NCBI GenBank assembly: GCA_905234695.1
Contig: CAJOHZ010000005.1
Span: forward strand, 1-64,000
Length of the DNA stretch: 64,000 bases
Origin: an uncultured Bacteroidales bacterium
GTDB lineage: Bacteria; Bacteroidota; Bacteroidia; Bacteroidales; P3
Reading direction: 5' to 3'
Positions within the stretch are counted from its first letter, which is position 1; the number at the start of each line of letters is the position of its first letter. The position numbers and the translations under genes were made by a program. Below the pieces are notes generated by a model, which ran no database searches, had not been told where the DNA came from, and saw nothing but the letters and a program-made list of their open reading frames with translations. This document shows positions 14,377-22,607 of the stretch, one piece after another.

Positions 14377-15276
14377 TTATTCTTCATAAAATAGCTGGCA
14401 ATCGGGGTGACCCTGGCGCAGCCGCTGGGCGGCGGCACGGAGGGTGCCGGCATCCTCAAAGAGGCCGTAGACCACCGAACCGCTACCCGACATCGAAGCA
14501 TAACACGCCCCGAGGGCGTAGAGGTCGGCCTTCAGCTGCGCGATGGCTGGATGACGGGGAAAGACGGAGGCTTCGAAGTCGTTGCCCGGTGTCCGGGCTG
14601 ACGATTTTGGTGTCCAGGCGGATTGGGAAATGGAATTAATGGAGGGAATAGAAGTAATTGATTCAATTCTTTCCATTCCTTCCATATTTTCCATTACTTC
14701 CATCTTCGCATCCAGCCCGGCGTAGGCCTCGCGGGTGCTGACAGCTTCGGGGGGCTTGACGAGGAGCAGATGACGCCCCTCAATGGGGTTGTAGCCGAGG
14801 GGCGTGAGGCGGTCGCCGATGCCCTCGACAAAGGCGGGCACGCAGCGGATGAAGAAGGGACAGTCGGCCCCCAGACGGGCGGCATAACGCTCCAGCTCGG
14901 CCTCGTCGAGGCCGAGCCCAAAGAGCTCGTTGAGTCCCTTCAGTGTGAAGGCGGCATCGCTGCTGCCACCCCCCAGCCCCGCCCCGAAGGGGATGCGTTT
15001 GTGGAGCTTGATATGCACCGCGGGCAGGTCGGGGAAGTCGGCCTTGAGCAAATGGTAGGCCCGGAGGCAGAGGTTATCGGCGGCATCGTCGTCCAAGGGA
15101 ATGCCGCCGAGGGAAAGGGTGGTTTCTCTGGCTGAACCCGCAAGGCGAGTGAGCTCCAAGTCGTCATGGAGGAAGGGAACTGGGAGGAATATCGACTCCA
15201 AATCGTGGTAGCCGTCGGGACGGCGCCGCAGCACCCGGAGTCCGAAGTTAATCTTGCAAGGAGGGGAAAGGCGCAT
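14377..15276 (-). CDS. ispE: 4-diphosphocytidyl-2-C-methyl-D-erythritol kinase with repeat insertion
   Basis: IspE phosphorylates CDP-methylerythritol in the MEP isoprenoid pathway. The 299-aa GHMP kinase has CKINFGLRVLRRRPDGYHDL at the N-terminus, the ATP loop PFGAGLGGGSSDAA near residue 95, DCPFFI, and the C-terminal SMSGSGSVVYGLF. Between residues about 190 and 230 is a foreign stretch: a Met/Glu then Ile/Ser-rich segment from 9-bp repeats, followed by SARTPG from a palindromic element. The rest aligns well with the family, so the insertion probably sits in a tolerated surface loop. Confidence 0.93.
   Translation of the reverse strand: MRLSPPCKINFGLRVLRRRPDGYHDLESIFLPVPFLHDDLELTRLAGSARETTLSLGGIPLDDDAADNLCLRAYHLLKADFPDLPAVHIKLHKRIPFGAGLGGGSSDAAFTLKGLNELFGLGLDEAELERYAARLGADCPFFIRCVPAFVEGIGDRLTPLGYNPIEGRHLLLVKPPEAVSTREAYAGLDAKMEVMENMEGMERIESITSIPSINSISQSAWTPKSSARTPGNDFEASVFPRHPAIAQLKADLYALGACYASMSGSGSVVYGLFEDAGTLRAAAQRLRQGHPDCQLFYEE
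14584..14602. repeat. CCGG-type palindromic element inside ispE
   Basis: Coding strand GTCAGCCCGGACACCGGGC, read as SARTPG. It has CCCGG and CCGGG arms around ACA and lies next to the 9-bp array at 14626-14703. Confidence 0.65.
14626..14703. repeat. 9-bp tandem array inside ispE
   Basis: Coding-strand units ATGGAAGTA, ATGGAAAAT, ATGGAAGGA, ATGGAAAGA, ATTGAATCA and later ATTCCCTCC-type units, all spaced 9 bp and in frame. They belong to the same family as the array at 10262-10400. Confidence 0.85.
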
Positions 15277-15289
15277 ATTTAACAGGGTT

Positions 15290-15385
15290 TAATTAATGGA
15301 ATCAATTAGCCTCCATCCGTTTCCATTAGTTTCAATTAATTTCCATTAGCCTCAATTAATTTCCATTAATTTCAATCATCTTCAA
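15290..15385. repeat. Tandem array of about 10 bp between phoH and ispE
   Basis: Units such as CCATTAGTTT, CAATTAATTT and CCATTAGCCT spaced 10 bp. The array overlaps the last codons and the stop of phoH (15372). Confidence 0.75.
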
Positions 15386-16343
15386 TGTTTGATTTCTGGT
15401 AGGCATCGATGATTTTTGTCACCAGCTTGTGGCGGATAACGTCGCTGTTGTCGAGTTGGATGATAGCGATGCCGTCAATACCGTCGAGGATGCGGATGGC
15501 CTGCACCAGTCCCGACTGCTGATGGCGGGGGAGGTCAATCTGGGTGATATCGCCCGTGATGACAAACTTGGCGTTGCGTCCCATGCGGGTGAGGAACATC
15601 TTGAGCTGCGCCGAGGTGGCGTTCTGCGCCTCGTCGAGGATGACGAAGGCGTTGTCGAGCGTGCGGCCGCGCATAAATGCCAACGGGGCAATCTCGATGG
15701 TGCCGTCCTCCCAGTAGGAAAGGAGTTTTTGCTGGGGTATCATCTCGCGCAAGGCGTCGTAGAGGGGCTGGAGGTAGGGATCCAACTTGTCGCGCAGGTC
15801 ACCCGGAAGGAATCCCAGGTTCTCGCCTGCCTCGACGGCGGGACGGGTGAGGATGATGCGGCGGACCTCCTTGTTCTTCAAGGCGCGTACCGCCAGCGCC
15901 ACGGCGGTGTAGGTCTTGCCCGTACCCGCGGGACCGATGGCGAAGACCATGTCGTGGGAGTGCACCGCCTCGACGAGGCGACGCTGGTTGGGGGTGCGGG
16001 CCCGCACCTGGAGACCGTTGCGGCCGTGGACGAGGACCCCGGTGTCCGGGGTGACATTTAAAGGATCTGAGAATTGAACTGACGGGTCAGTCGAGGCTTC
16101 CATGATCCGCATCACGGCATCTTCGTCGAGGGTGCCATGGCGGTCGAAATGGTCGCGCATGGCCTGCAACTTACCGTCAAAATAGTCGATATCGTCCTCG
16201 CTTCCGACCGCTTTCAGCATCTCGCCCCGGGCAATCAGCTTGATTTTGGGAAAGAGGATGCGGACGAAGTCGAGCATCCGGTCGTTGACACCCCAAAAAC
16301 GGGCATAGTCAATCTCTTCGAGCGAAAAAAGGCGTTCTGTCAT
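15372..16343 (-). CDS. phoH: PhoH family ATPase
   Basis: Cytoplasmic P-loop ATPase/RNA-helicase-like protein of the PhoH family; its cellular role is not settled. The core shows GPAGTGKTYTAVALAVRAL (Walker A) near residue 130, LTRPAVEAGENLGFLPGDL, and Walker B VILDEAQN. The ATG at 16343 (MTERLFSLEE) gives the usual N-terminus. An upstream ATG at 16355 is only 4 bp below the promoter box and would be nearly leaderless. A VTPDTG segment before VLVHG comes from a dispersed palindromic element, and the C-terminal residues fall in a repeat array. Confidence 0.92.
   Translation of the reverse strand: MTERLFSLEEIDYARFWGVNDRMLDFVRILFPKIKLIARGEMLKAVGSEDDIDYFDGKLQAMRDHFDRHGTLDEDAVMRIMEASTDPSVQFSDPLNVTPDTGVLVHGRNGLQVRARTPNQRRLVEAVHSHDMVFAIGPAGTGKTYTAVALAVRALKNKEVRRIILTRPAVEAGENLGFLPGDLRDKLDPYLQPLYDALREMIPQQKLLSYWEDGTIEIAPLAFMRGRTLDNAFVILDEAQNATSAQLKMFLTRMGRNAKFVITGDITQIDLPRHQQSGLVQAIRILDGIDGIAIIQLDNSDVIRHKLVTKIIDAYQKSNIEDD
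16036..16055. repeat. CCGG-type palindromic element inside phoH
   Basis: Coding strand GTCACCCCGGACACCGGGGT, read as VTPDTGV, the other frame from the copies in mnmE and ispE. Confidence 0.5.
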
Positions 16344-16359
16344 CGGTTCTTCCATGCTG

Positions 16360-16367
16360 CAAAGATA
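16360..16367 (-). promoter_or_regulatory. -7 promoter box for phoH
   Basis: CAAAGATA on the plus strand. Its closeness to the 16355 ATG favours 16343 as the start codon. Confidence 0.7.
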
Positions 16368-16377
16368 GGAAAAAAAA

Positions 16378-16461
16378 TGTGAATAGTGAATAGTGATTAG
16401 TGATTAGTGGGAAAAAAGTTGTATTTTTGCAACGTGATTGGTGATTAGTGATTGGTGATTG
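16378..16461. repeat. 7-bp GTGATTA arrays around the glucokinase promoter
   Basis: Two runs of GTGATTA-like heptamers (16378-16412 and 16434-16461) flank the -7 box TATTTTTG. Variants include GTGAATA and GTGATTG. Confidence 0.85.
16422..16429 (+). promoter_or_regulatory. -7 promoter box (TATTTTTG) for the ROK kinase
   Basis: It matches TAnnTTTG 67 bp upstream of the ATG at 16496 and sits between two heptamer arrays, so array length would change both the leader and the upstream spacing. Confidence 0.65.
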
Positions 16462-16495
16462 AACTTTTGAATCTTTGAACCCTTAAACCTTCAAT

Positions 16496-17461
16496 ATGAC
16501 AAAGAACCATTTCTCTTATACGCTGGGTATTGACCTGGGAGGCACCAACACGGAGTTGGGCCTCGTGCGCGGAGACGGACACATTGTGTCGCGCACCGTG
16601 TTGTCGACCACCAAGTACACAGATTTCCCCACCTTTGTGGGCGACATGGTGAAAGCCATCGCGGAACTCGCCGCCGCCGGCGACCCTGCGACGGGCTGGC
16701 GGGGCACTGTGAACGACCTGCAGGGCATCGGTATCGGCGCTCCCAATGCCGACCCCACGAGGGGTTGCATGGTGGAGCCGCCAAACCTGAAGCAGTTCAA
16801 GGGGGTGTCGAATTTCGTGGAAGAATTCCGCGCACACGGCGTGACCATACCCGTACGGGTGGACAACGACGCCAACGCGGCAGCCTACGGTGAGTACATC
16901 TATGGCGGCGCCAAGGGGATGGAACACTTCATCATGATTACCTTGGGAACCGGCGTGGGGAGCGGCATCGTGGTGGACGGCCGTCTGGTCCATGGCTCCA
17001 CCGGCACCGCCGGCGAGCTAGGCCACAATATCCTTATCCCCGACGGGCGGCCCTGCAGCTGCGGCCGCAAGGGATGCCTGGAGGCCTACACCTCGGCCCG
17101 CGGCATCGTGCAGACCTACCGCGAGCTGGGCGGCACCCTCGCCAACGCCGACAGCAAAGCCATCGGCGACGCCGCCAACGCTGGCGATTCCGTTGCCCTG
17201 GAGACCTTCCGTCAGGTGGGCCGCTGGCTGGGCATCGCCTGCGCCAACGCAGTCACTTTCTCGGCCCCCCAAAGCATCTTCCTCATGGGAGGCCCCACCA
17301 AGGTGGGCAAACCCCTGCTGGAGCCGCTGCAAGCCTCGTTCGAGGAACACCTGCTCAACATTTACCAGGGCAAGTGCGACATCCGCATGTCGCAGCTCCA
17401 TGCCAACGAGGTGGCGATACTGGGCGCCGCGGCACTGGCGGAAGTGAGAAGTGAGAGGTGA
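16496..17461 (+). CDS. glk: ROK family glucokinase
   Basis: Phosphorylates glucose (or a related hexose) with ATP in the cytoplasm. The 321-aa protein has the N-terminal phosphate loop LGIDLGGTNTELGLV, a VDNDANAAAYGEY catalytic segment with the general-base aspartate, TLGTGVGSGIV, and the ROK zinc signature GELGHNILIPDGRPCSCGRKGCLE. These support glucose kinase rather than a ROK repressor, since no HTH domain is present. It is followed 39 bp later by a GH92 glycosidase, consistent with sugar salvage. The intervening DNA is a heptamer array. Confidence 0.9.
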   Translation: MTKNHFSYTLGIDLGGTNTELGLVRGDGHIVSRTVLSTTKYTDFPTFVGDMVKAIAELAAAGDPATGWRGTVNDLQGIGIGAPNADPTRGCMVEPPNLKQFKGVSNFVEEFRAHGVTIPVRVDNDANAAAYGEYIYGGAKGMEHFIMITLGTGVGSGIVVDGRLVHGSTGTAGELGHNILIPDGRPCSCGRKGCLEAYTSARGIVQTYRELGGTLANADSKAIGDAANAGDSVALETFRQVGRWLGIACANAVTFSAPQSIFLMGGPTKVGKPLLEPLQASFEEHLLNIYQGKCDIRMSQLHANEVAILGAAALAEVRSER

Positions 17462-17492
17462 AAACTAAAAAGTAAAAACTAAAAACTAAAAA
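17461..17492. repeat. 7-bp AAAAACT array between glk and the GH92 gene
   Basis: Heptamers GAAAACT, AAAAAGT, AAAAACT and AAAAACT lie just upstream of the GH92 start. The reverse complement of the same unit encodes the hydrophobic core of the signal peptide 60 bp downstream. Confidence 0.8.
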
Positions 17493-17500
17493 AGAGATAC

Positions 17501-20500
17501 ATGATGAAAGCACCAACAGAGAAACTACACTTTATCACACAAAGACCCGTCAGTCTTTTAGTTTTTAGTTTTTGCCTTTTACCTTTCCTTCTGCTGGCGT
17601 CCTGTCAGCGAGGGGTGACGCGCTATGTCGACCCCTTCGTGGGGACCGACGGGCACGGCCACACCTACCCCGGCGCCATCGTGCCATTCGGACAGATACA
17701 GCCCTCGCCGGACACCCGTCTCGACGGGTGGGACGGCTGCAGCGGCTACCACTACAGCGACGACACCCTCTACGGCTTCAGCCACACCCACCTCAGCGGC
17801 ACCGGGTGCGAGGACTACTGCGATATCCTGCTGATGCCCGTCGAGGCTATGTCTGGAGCCGGCGAATCGCCGGAGATAATTAAGGGGTGGCAGTTCTCGG
17901 AGGCGATGCCACAGGAGGAGTTCAAGTCGCATTTCAGCCACCGCGGCGAGAAGGCCGAGCCAGGCTACTACCGCGTGGTACTGGACCGCAACCGCGTGAT
18001 GGTGGAGTTGACCGCCTCGGAGCGCGTGGCGGCACACCGCTACACCTTCCCCTCGCGAGGAAAGAAGGGTTTCGTCATTGACCTGCGCCACCGCGACAAG
18101 GTCATCAACGCCGGCCTCCGTGCGTTCGATGCCGCCGGCACCGTGTTCTACAAGAAAGGGCATCCCATCACGGGCGCTCGCGAGAGCAGCGCCTGGAATC
18201 CTCACCAGAAGTGCTACTTCGCCCTCGAATGTGACCAAGAGATCCAAGAGGTACACCTCTTCGACGGTGGCCGCAAGGCCCTCGTGACGCTGCCCGACAA
18301 CTGCACCCAGGCCGAAGTCTACGTCGCCATCAGCGGCGTGGACAATGAGGGTGCCGTCAAGAACCTCGCCACCCGCGGCGGCCAGAACTTCGACCAGCTG
18401 CGCCACGCCGCCCACCGCCAATGGGAGGAGACTCTCGGGAAAATCTCTGTGGAGGGGGGCAGCCGCACGGAACGGAAAAACTTCTACACGGCCCTCTACC
18501 ACTGCTACACCTCGCCCTATTTGTGGAGCGACGTCGACGGCCGCTACCGCGGCATGGACGACAGCATCCGCACCTCGACGACCCCGATATACACCGTCTT
18601 CTCACTCTGGGACACCTACCGCGCCCTGCACCCCCTCATGACGATTCTGGAACCGGGACGCACCCGCGACTGGGTGAACACCATGCTCCGCCAGTTCGAG
18701 AGCGGTGGCGAGCTGACTATGTGGGAACTGGCCGGCCACGAGACCCACTGCATGATAGGTTACCACGCCTGTCCCGTTATCCTGGAGGCCCGGCAGGCGG
18801 GACTGCTCGATGACTGGCCCACTGAGAAGCGTATGGCCCTGCTGGAGGCCATGGTGGCCACCAGCAATCGCACCGAAGCCCACCGCGCTTATGGCGAGCA
18901 GGGCTACCTCGACAGCCAGATGGACAACGAGTCGGTGAGCAAGACTCTGGAATACGCCTACGACGACTGGTGCATCGGCCGCTTCGCGGAGCTGGAGAGG
19001 CTAGAACTAGAGCAACTAGATAAACTAGAGCAACTAGAGAGACTAGAGCAACTAGAGAGACTAGAGCAACTAGAAAAAGCATACTACCGTAGAAGCCAGA
19101 GCTGGCAGAACCTCATGGACGAGAACGGCTTCATGAGGGCACGCCGCAACGGAGGCTTTATGACCCCCTTCGACCCCACAGAGGTCAACAACCACTATAC
19201 CGAAGCCAACTGCTGGCAGTACAGCACCTACGTGCCGCACGACGTGGAGGGCTGGATTGCCGCGATGGGCGGCAAGGAGAAAGCCGAGGCTTTCCTCGAC
19301 AGCCTCTTCAACACCAGCAGCGAGACTACCGGCCGCGACCAAAGCGACATCACCGGCATGATTGGACAGTACGCCCACGGCAACGAGCCTTCCCACCATG
19401 CCGCCTACCTCTACGCCTACGTGGGCGCATCCAAGAAACTGGACAAAACCGTGCACCGCATCATGGACGAGCTCTACTCCCCCACCCCCGACGGTCTCTG
19501 CGGCAACGAGGACTGCGGCCAGATGAGCGCATGGTACGTGATGAGCGCGATGGGGTTCTACCCCGTCTGCCCCGGCAGCGGCGAGTACGTCACCTGCACG
19601 CCTTTGTTCGATAAAGTAACTATTCACCGCGAGGGGATAGAGAACATCGTGATAGAGAAGAAGGACTGGCAGCCCGGGGAATTCTGGGGGATTGGGGAGA
19701 CTAGTAATCCTAGAGCAACTAGCTCAACTAGAGCAACTAGTTTAACTAGAGCAACTAGAATACCGGCGGCACCCCTTTTCGGCGACTGGCAGGAGCGGTT
19801 CGAAGACTCCGCCCGGGTGGAGATAATGGCTAGATCAACTAGAGAGCCCGGCGCAACCAGAATCTACTATACCCTCAATGGAGCCCTGCCGGACACCCAC
19901 GCCATGCTTTATACCGGGCCGTTCTCGGTGAGCCACGACATGACCGTCCGAACGGTGGCCTACCACCCCACCATGGGCTACAGCCCCGTGGTGAACCACC
20001 GGCTGACACGCTACATCCCCGACAAGCAGCTGACATACCTTACCCCGCCCGACCCACAGTACCGCGAGAACGGCGAAGAGGGACTCACCGACCGCCTATA
20101 CGGCACCCCCAACTACCGCATCGGTGGCTGGCAAGGCTGGAAGGGCGACATGGAGGTGCTTGTTGACCTGCACGAGACTCGTCTGCTGACTTCCGTCGGC
20201 GTGGACTGCCTGGAGCAGATGCGCAGCTGGATATTCTTCCCCCGCCGGGTAGAGGTGAGCGTCTCGACCGACGGCAAACACTACACCCCCTGGGCACAGG
20301 TGGAGAACGACCAGTTTGCCGCCGTGCGTGAGCGGCAGGAGGAGAGCGTCAAGCACACCTTCACCTGCGCCGGCCCCTACTGCCAAGCGCGCTATGTACG
20401 CGTCAAAGCCGTGAACTACGGTCCCCTGCCCGACTGGCACGTCAGTGCCGGCGAACCCGCATGGATATTCGTCGACGAGGTGGAGGTCACCCATCGCCCG

Positions 20501-20533
20501 CTGATGCTCTCGATGGGTGGGGAGGATGAATAA
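17501..20533 (+). CDS. GH92 family glycoside hydrolase lipoprotein (alpha-mannosidase-like)
   Basis: 1010 aa. The signal peptide ends in LLLASCQ, a lipobox, so it is an envelope lipoprotein. GH92 enzymes are calcium-dependent exo-alpha-mannosidases. Family motifs seen are VDPFVGTDGHGHTYPGA, GFSHTHLSGTG, FSLWDTYRALHPLMT, GNEPSHHAAYLYAYVG and CGNEDCGQMSAWYVMSAMGF. A chitobiase-type beta segment (IYYTLNGALPDTHAMLYTGP) and a C-terminal F5/8 type C (galactose-binding) domain follow. Two 9-bp repeat arrays insert Leu/Glu-rich (about residues 500-527) and Thr/Arg/Ser-rich (about 732-752) stretches. Linkage specificity cannot be read from the sequence. Confidence 0.92.
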   Translation: MMKAPTEKLHFITQRPVSLLVFSFCLLPFLLLASCQRGVTRYVDPFVGTDGHGHTYPGAIVPFGQIQPSPDTRLDGWDGCSGYHYSDDTLYGFSHTHLSGTGCEDYCDILLMPVEAMSGAGESPEIIKGWQFSEAMPQEEFKSHFSHRGEKAEPGYYRVVLDRNRVMVELTASERVAAHRYTFPSRGKKGFVIDLRHRDKVINAGLRAFDAAGTVFYKKGHPITGARESSAWNPHQKCYFALECDQEIQEVHLFDGGRKALVTLPDNCTQAEVYVAISGVDNEGAVKNLATRGGQNFDQLRHAAHRQWEETLGKISVEGGSRTERKNFYTALYHCYTSPYLWSDVDGRYRGMDDSIRTSTTPIYTVFSLWDTYRALHPLMTILEPGRTRDWVNTMLRQFESGGELTMWELAGHETHCMIGYHACPVILEARQAGLLDDWPTEKRMALLEAMVATSNRTEAHRAYGEQGYLDSQMDNESVSKTLEYAYDDWCIGRFAELERLELEQLDKLEQLERLEQLERLEQLEKAYYRRSQSWQNLMDENGFMRARRNGGFMTPFDPTEVNNHYTEANCWQYSTYVPHDVEGWIAAMGGKEKAEAFLDSLFNTSSETTGRDQSDITGMIGQYAHGNEPSHHAAYLYAYVGASKKLDKTVHRIMDELYSPTPDGLCGNEDCGQMSAWYVMSAMGFYPVCPGSGEYVTCTPLFDKVTIHREGIENIVIEKKDWQPGEFWGIGETSNPRATSSTRATSLTRATRIPAAPLFGDWQERFEDSARVEIMARSTREPGATRIYYTLNGALPDTHAMLYTGPFSVSHDMTVRTVAYHPTMGYSPVVNHRLTRYIPDKQLTYLTPPDPQYRENGEEGLTDRLYGTPNYRIGGWQGWKGDMEVLVDLHETRLLTSVGVDCLEQMRSWIFFPRRVEVSVSTDGKHYTPWAQVENDQFAAVRERQEESVKHTFTCAGPYCQARYVRVKAVNYGPLPDWHVSAGEPAWIFVDEVEVTHRPLMLSMGGEDE
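17552..17586. repeat. 7-bp TTTTAGT array encoding the GH92 signal peptide core
   Basis: Heptamers TTTTAGT, TTTTAGT, TTTTGCC, TTTTACC read as LLVFSFCLLPF. A near-identical run encodes the signal peptide of the LRR protein at 37474-38028. Confidence 0.8.
19001..19076. repeat. 9-bp CTAG array inside the GH92 gene (first)
   Basis: Units CTAGAGCAA and CTAGAGAGA spaced 9 bp and read as LEQ and LER repeats. This is the same DNA family as in uvrA but in a different reading frame. Confidence 0.9.
19700..19760. repeat. 9-bp CTAG array inside the GH92 gene (second)
   Basis: Units AGAGCAACT and variants read as (T/S)RA-type triplets, a third reading frame of the same family. A weaker remnant lies at 19829-19860. 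Confidence 0.85.
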
Positions 20534-20595
20534 CTATGTTGAACTGAATACTCAAATAAACAATTAAACGAATAAACAATTAAACAATATCATCC

Positions 20596-20829
20596 ATGAA
20601 GAAACTCCTTTTCCTTCTCATCGGCGTCGGCATTCTGACGCTGGTATCGTGCGAGTCGAAAACCTGTGTATGCTATGACGCCACCGGCAACCGCGTGGTG
20701 CGCAACTATGTCACCACCTCGGCGGGCACACGCTGCACCGCCCTCAACGTGTCGGGCTCACGGGCCTGCAATGAAGAGAGCGACCCGCTGCTCGACCCCG
20801 ACAGCATGAATCCGGGCGACATGAAATAA
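20596..20829 (+). CDS. Small lipoprotein of unknown function
   Basis: 77 aa. A lipoprotein signal peptide (MKKLLFLLIGVGILTLVSCE) is followed by a short domain with four further cysteines (TCVCYD, TRCTAL, RACNEE), which could form disulfides in the periplasm. No family is recognised. It lies 62 bp after the GH92 gene on the same strand, across an AT-rich repeat (units near AATAAACAATTAAAC), and converges with the phosphodiester glycosidase gene 17 bp later. Confidence 0.65.
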   Translation: MKKLLFLLIGVGILTLVSCESKTCVCYDATGNRVVRNYVTTSAGTRCTALNVSGSRACNEESDPLLDPDSMNPGDMK

Positions 20830-20846
20830 CCGAGTCCCCTTCGCGC

Positions 20847-21740
20847 CTACTTCACCACGAGGATGGCGTTGGCGACTGGCCGTTGCCCCGCGGGGTCGAA
20901 GCGGCCATTGTCCGACGGGTGGTTCACCACCCCGTCGAGACCTTTTTCCTTGACATACATTGTCGACGAGCCACCTCCGTCGAGGTTTACCGCGTCGCAG
21001 CATCCCAACCAGCGCATCACCCTGGTGAGTTCGGGAATCGTAAGCCCTTCCGACTCACGCTTGGCGCGTCCGTCGGCCACAACGAGGAGTACCGTGCCAT
21101 CGGGTCGCAATCCGATGGCGGTGCGGTTGTGACGCCCCATAATGAAATGGCGGTCCATACGCTGCTCCACGACGGAGCCCTTGTACAGCAGCATCGGGCC
21201 TGCGGTCATAAGGTTGCTGTCCTTCAGCTGCCGCTCGGCATGGCGACTGCTGTCGGGTATCAGGAAACGGGGTTTGCCGTTAGGCAGCAGGCGGATGGTG
21301 GCATACTGGTAGTATTTGCGGAAGGCCGTGTCGGCCTTGGCGCGGGCGTTCTCGCCCAACTCGCGTCCCGCAATGCGGAGGTAGCACACCGGCACCCCCG
21401 TGCGCATGTCGAAATAGGAGCCGTTGATGGCGGCCAGGGCATTGGCGCGTAGGGCAAAGTCGGATACCGTGGAACGTTGCGTGTCGGCCACGAAGGAGAG
21501 GTGCGCCCCCGTACCCTTGGGAATCTCTATGACGCAGAAATACTGGTTGGAGTTGAACACCTGACGGTGCATGAAATGGTGGCGGCGGTAGAGGAAGCCG
21601 TCGAGCGAGTCGGTCTGCCAGCGGGCATTGACAAAGGCAATGGAGTCGGCCCGGTAGTCGCGGTGGGGCGCCTGGGCTTGGGCAGTCGCCCACGCCGCCA
21701 GCAGAATCACGGAGAGGAGTATCTTTTTCACAGTCGTCAT
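20847..21740 (-). CDS. Phosphodiester glycosidase (NAGPA/DUF2233 domain) protein
   Basis: 297 aa with a signal peptide (VKKILLSVILLAAWATAQAQ), so exported. The domain shows ALAAINGSYFDMRTGVPV, NRTAIGLRPDGTVLLVVADG, the diagnostic NLDGGGSSTM and a C-terminal RPVANAI. Proteins of this family cleave GlcNAc-1-phosphodiester linkages or related bonds; the substrate here is unknown. It is the last gene of a three-gene operon with tamB and a LytTR regulator (18 bp gap), which hints at envelope glycan work. Confidence 0.85.
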   Translation of the reverse strand: MTTVKKILLSVILLAAWATAQAQAPHRDYRADSIAFVNARWQTDSLDGFLYRRHHFMHRQVFNSNQYFCVIEIPKGTGAHLSFVADTQRSTVSDFALRANALAAINGSYFDMRTGVPVCYLRIAGRELGENARAKADTAFRKYYQYATIRLLPNGKPRFLIPDSSRHAERQLKDSNLMTAGPMLLYKGSVVEQRMDRHFIMGRHNRTAIGLRPDGTVLLVVADGRAKRESEGLTIPELTRVMRWLGCCDAVNLDGGGSSTMYVKEKGLDGVVNHPSDNGRFDPAGQRPVANAILVVK

Positions 21741-21758
21741 ATCACATCGTCGGCACGC

Positions 21759-22604
21759 CTACAACTCGGAGAAGAGGCGCAACAATTCGGAGGCATAGCT
21801 TTTGGAGACCGGGATGTCGTCCACCCCGGCATGTTCTATCTCGGCAAACACCCCGTCGGGGGTGCGGCGGATAATCTTCACCTTATTGATATTCACCAGG
21901 AACGAGCGGTGGCAGCGCACCAGGCAGGTCGAGGCGCACACATCCTCCACCCCCTTGAGGGTGTTGCGCAGGCTGTAGCGCATCAGCTTGCCGTTGTCGT
22001 CGTAGAGGATGGTGACATAATTGCCCGCCGACTCGACCGAGATGACCCGTTCGGCACTCACCACCAGCTTGGTGTTTCCCTTCTCATCGGCAAAGCGTAT
22101 CATCCCTTTCTCGTTCTGCTCCACCCCTTTGCGCAGGCTCCATATCAAGCTGTTGGCCTCGGCAATGCGGGCATCGCGGTCCAGCCGCTCGATAAAGACC
22201 CAGTAGAAGGCATAGGGGAACACATTGAGCGCAAGCATAATCAACACCACATGGGAGAGGGTGTCGAAATAGCGCAGGTGCATATTCAGCGCGAGGAAGA
22301 GCCCGATAAAGAGGCACGCTACCACAAACTCCACCATCTGCCATACGAGGAAGTAGAACTCCGAGAGTTTGTGGCGATAGACGGCGAAACTGAGCAGCGA
22401 GCGGCTGATGAGCAACACGCCCATCTCGATGGCGCAGCAGATAGGCAGACAGAGACCGCTGCGGAGACGCCAAGTCTCCAACCACTCGACGGGCAGGTTG
22501 AAGCTAGGGGCGTACAGCACCACGAAAAGGAATATATACACTGGTGTGGCGAGGCAGAACACCAGGTTGGTCTTGAACATGTAAAATCGTTCCGGAATCT
22601 TCAT
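21759..22604 (-). CDS. Membrane-anchored LytTR-family transcriptional regulator
   Basis: 281 aa. The first 160 residues contain four hydrophobic helices. After a linker (SLRKGVEQNEKGMIRFADEK) comes a LytTR DNA-binding domain: VVSAERVISVESAGNYVTIL, RNTLKGVED and LVRCHRSFLVNINKVKII, near residues 180-280. There is no receiver domain and no histidine kinase partner, so signal sensing is presumably by the membrane part. It begins 3 bp after the tamB stop, implying translational linkage to an outer-membrane biogenesis factor. Confidence 0.88.
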   Translation of the reverse strand: MKIPERFYMFKTNLVFCLATPVYIFLFVVLYAPSFNLPVEWLETWRLRSGLCLPICCAIEMGVLLISRSLLSFAVYRHKLSEFYFLVWQMVEFVVACLFIGLFLALNMHLRYFDTLSHVVLIMLALNVFPYAFYWVFIERLDRDARIAEANSLIWSLRKGVEQNEKGMIRFADEKGNTKLVVSAERVISVESAGNYVTILYDDNGKLMRYSLRNTLKGVEDVCASTCLVRCHRSFLVNINKVKIIRRTPDGVFAEIEHAGVDDIPVSKSYASELLRLFSEL

Positions 22605-22607
22605 AGG

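Noticed and set aside
16378..16461. Repeat arrays as CRISPR
   Set aside because: Units are 7-11 bp, contiguous and degenerate, with no spacers and no cas genes.
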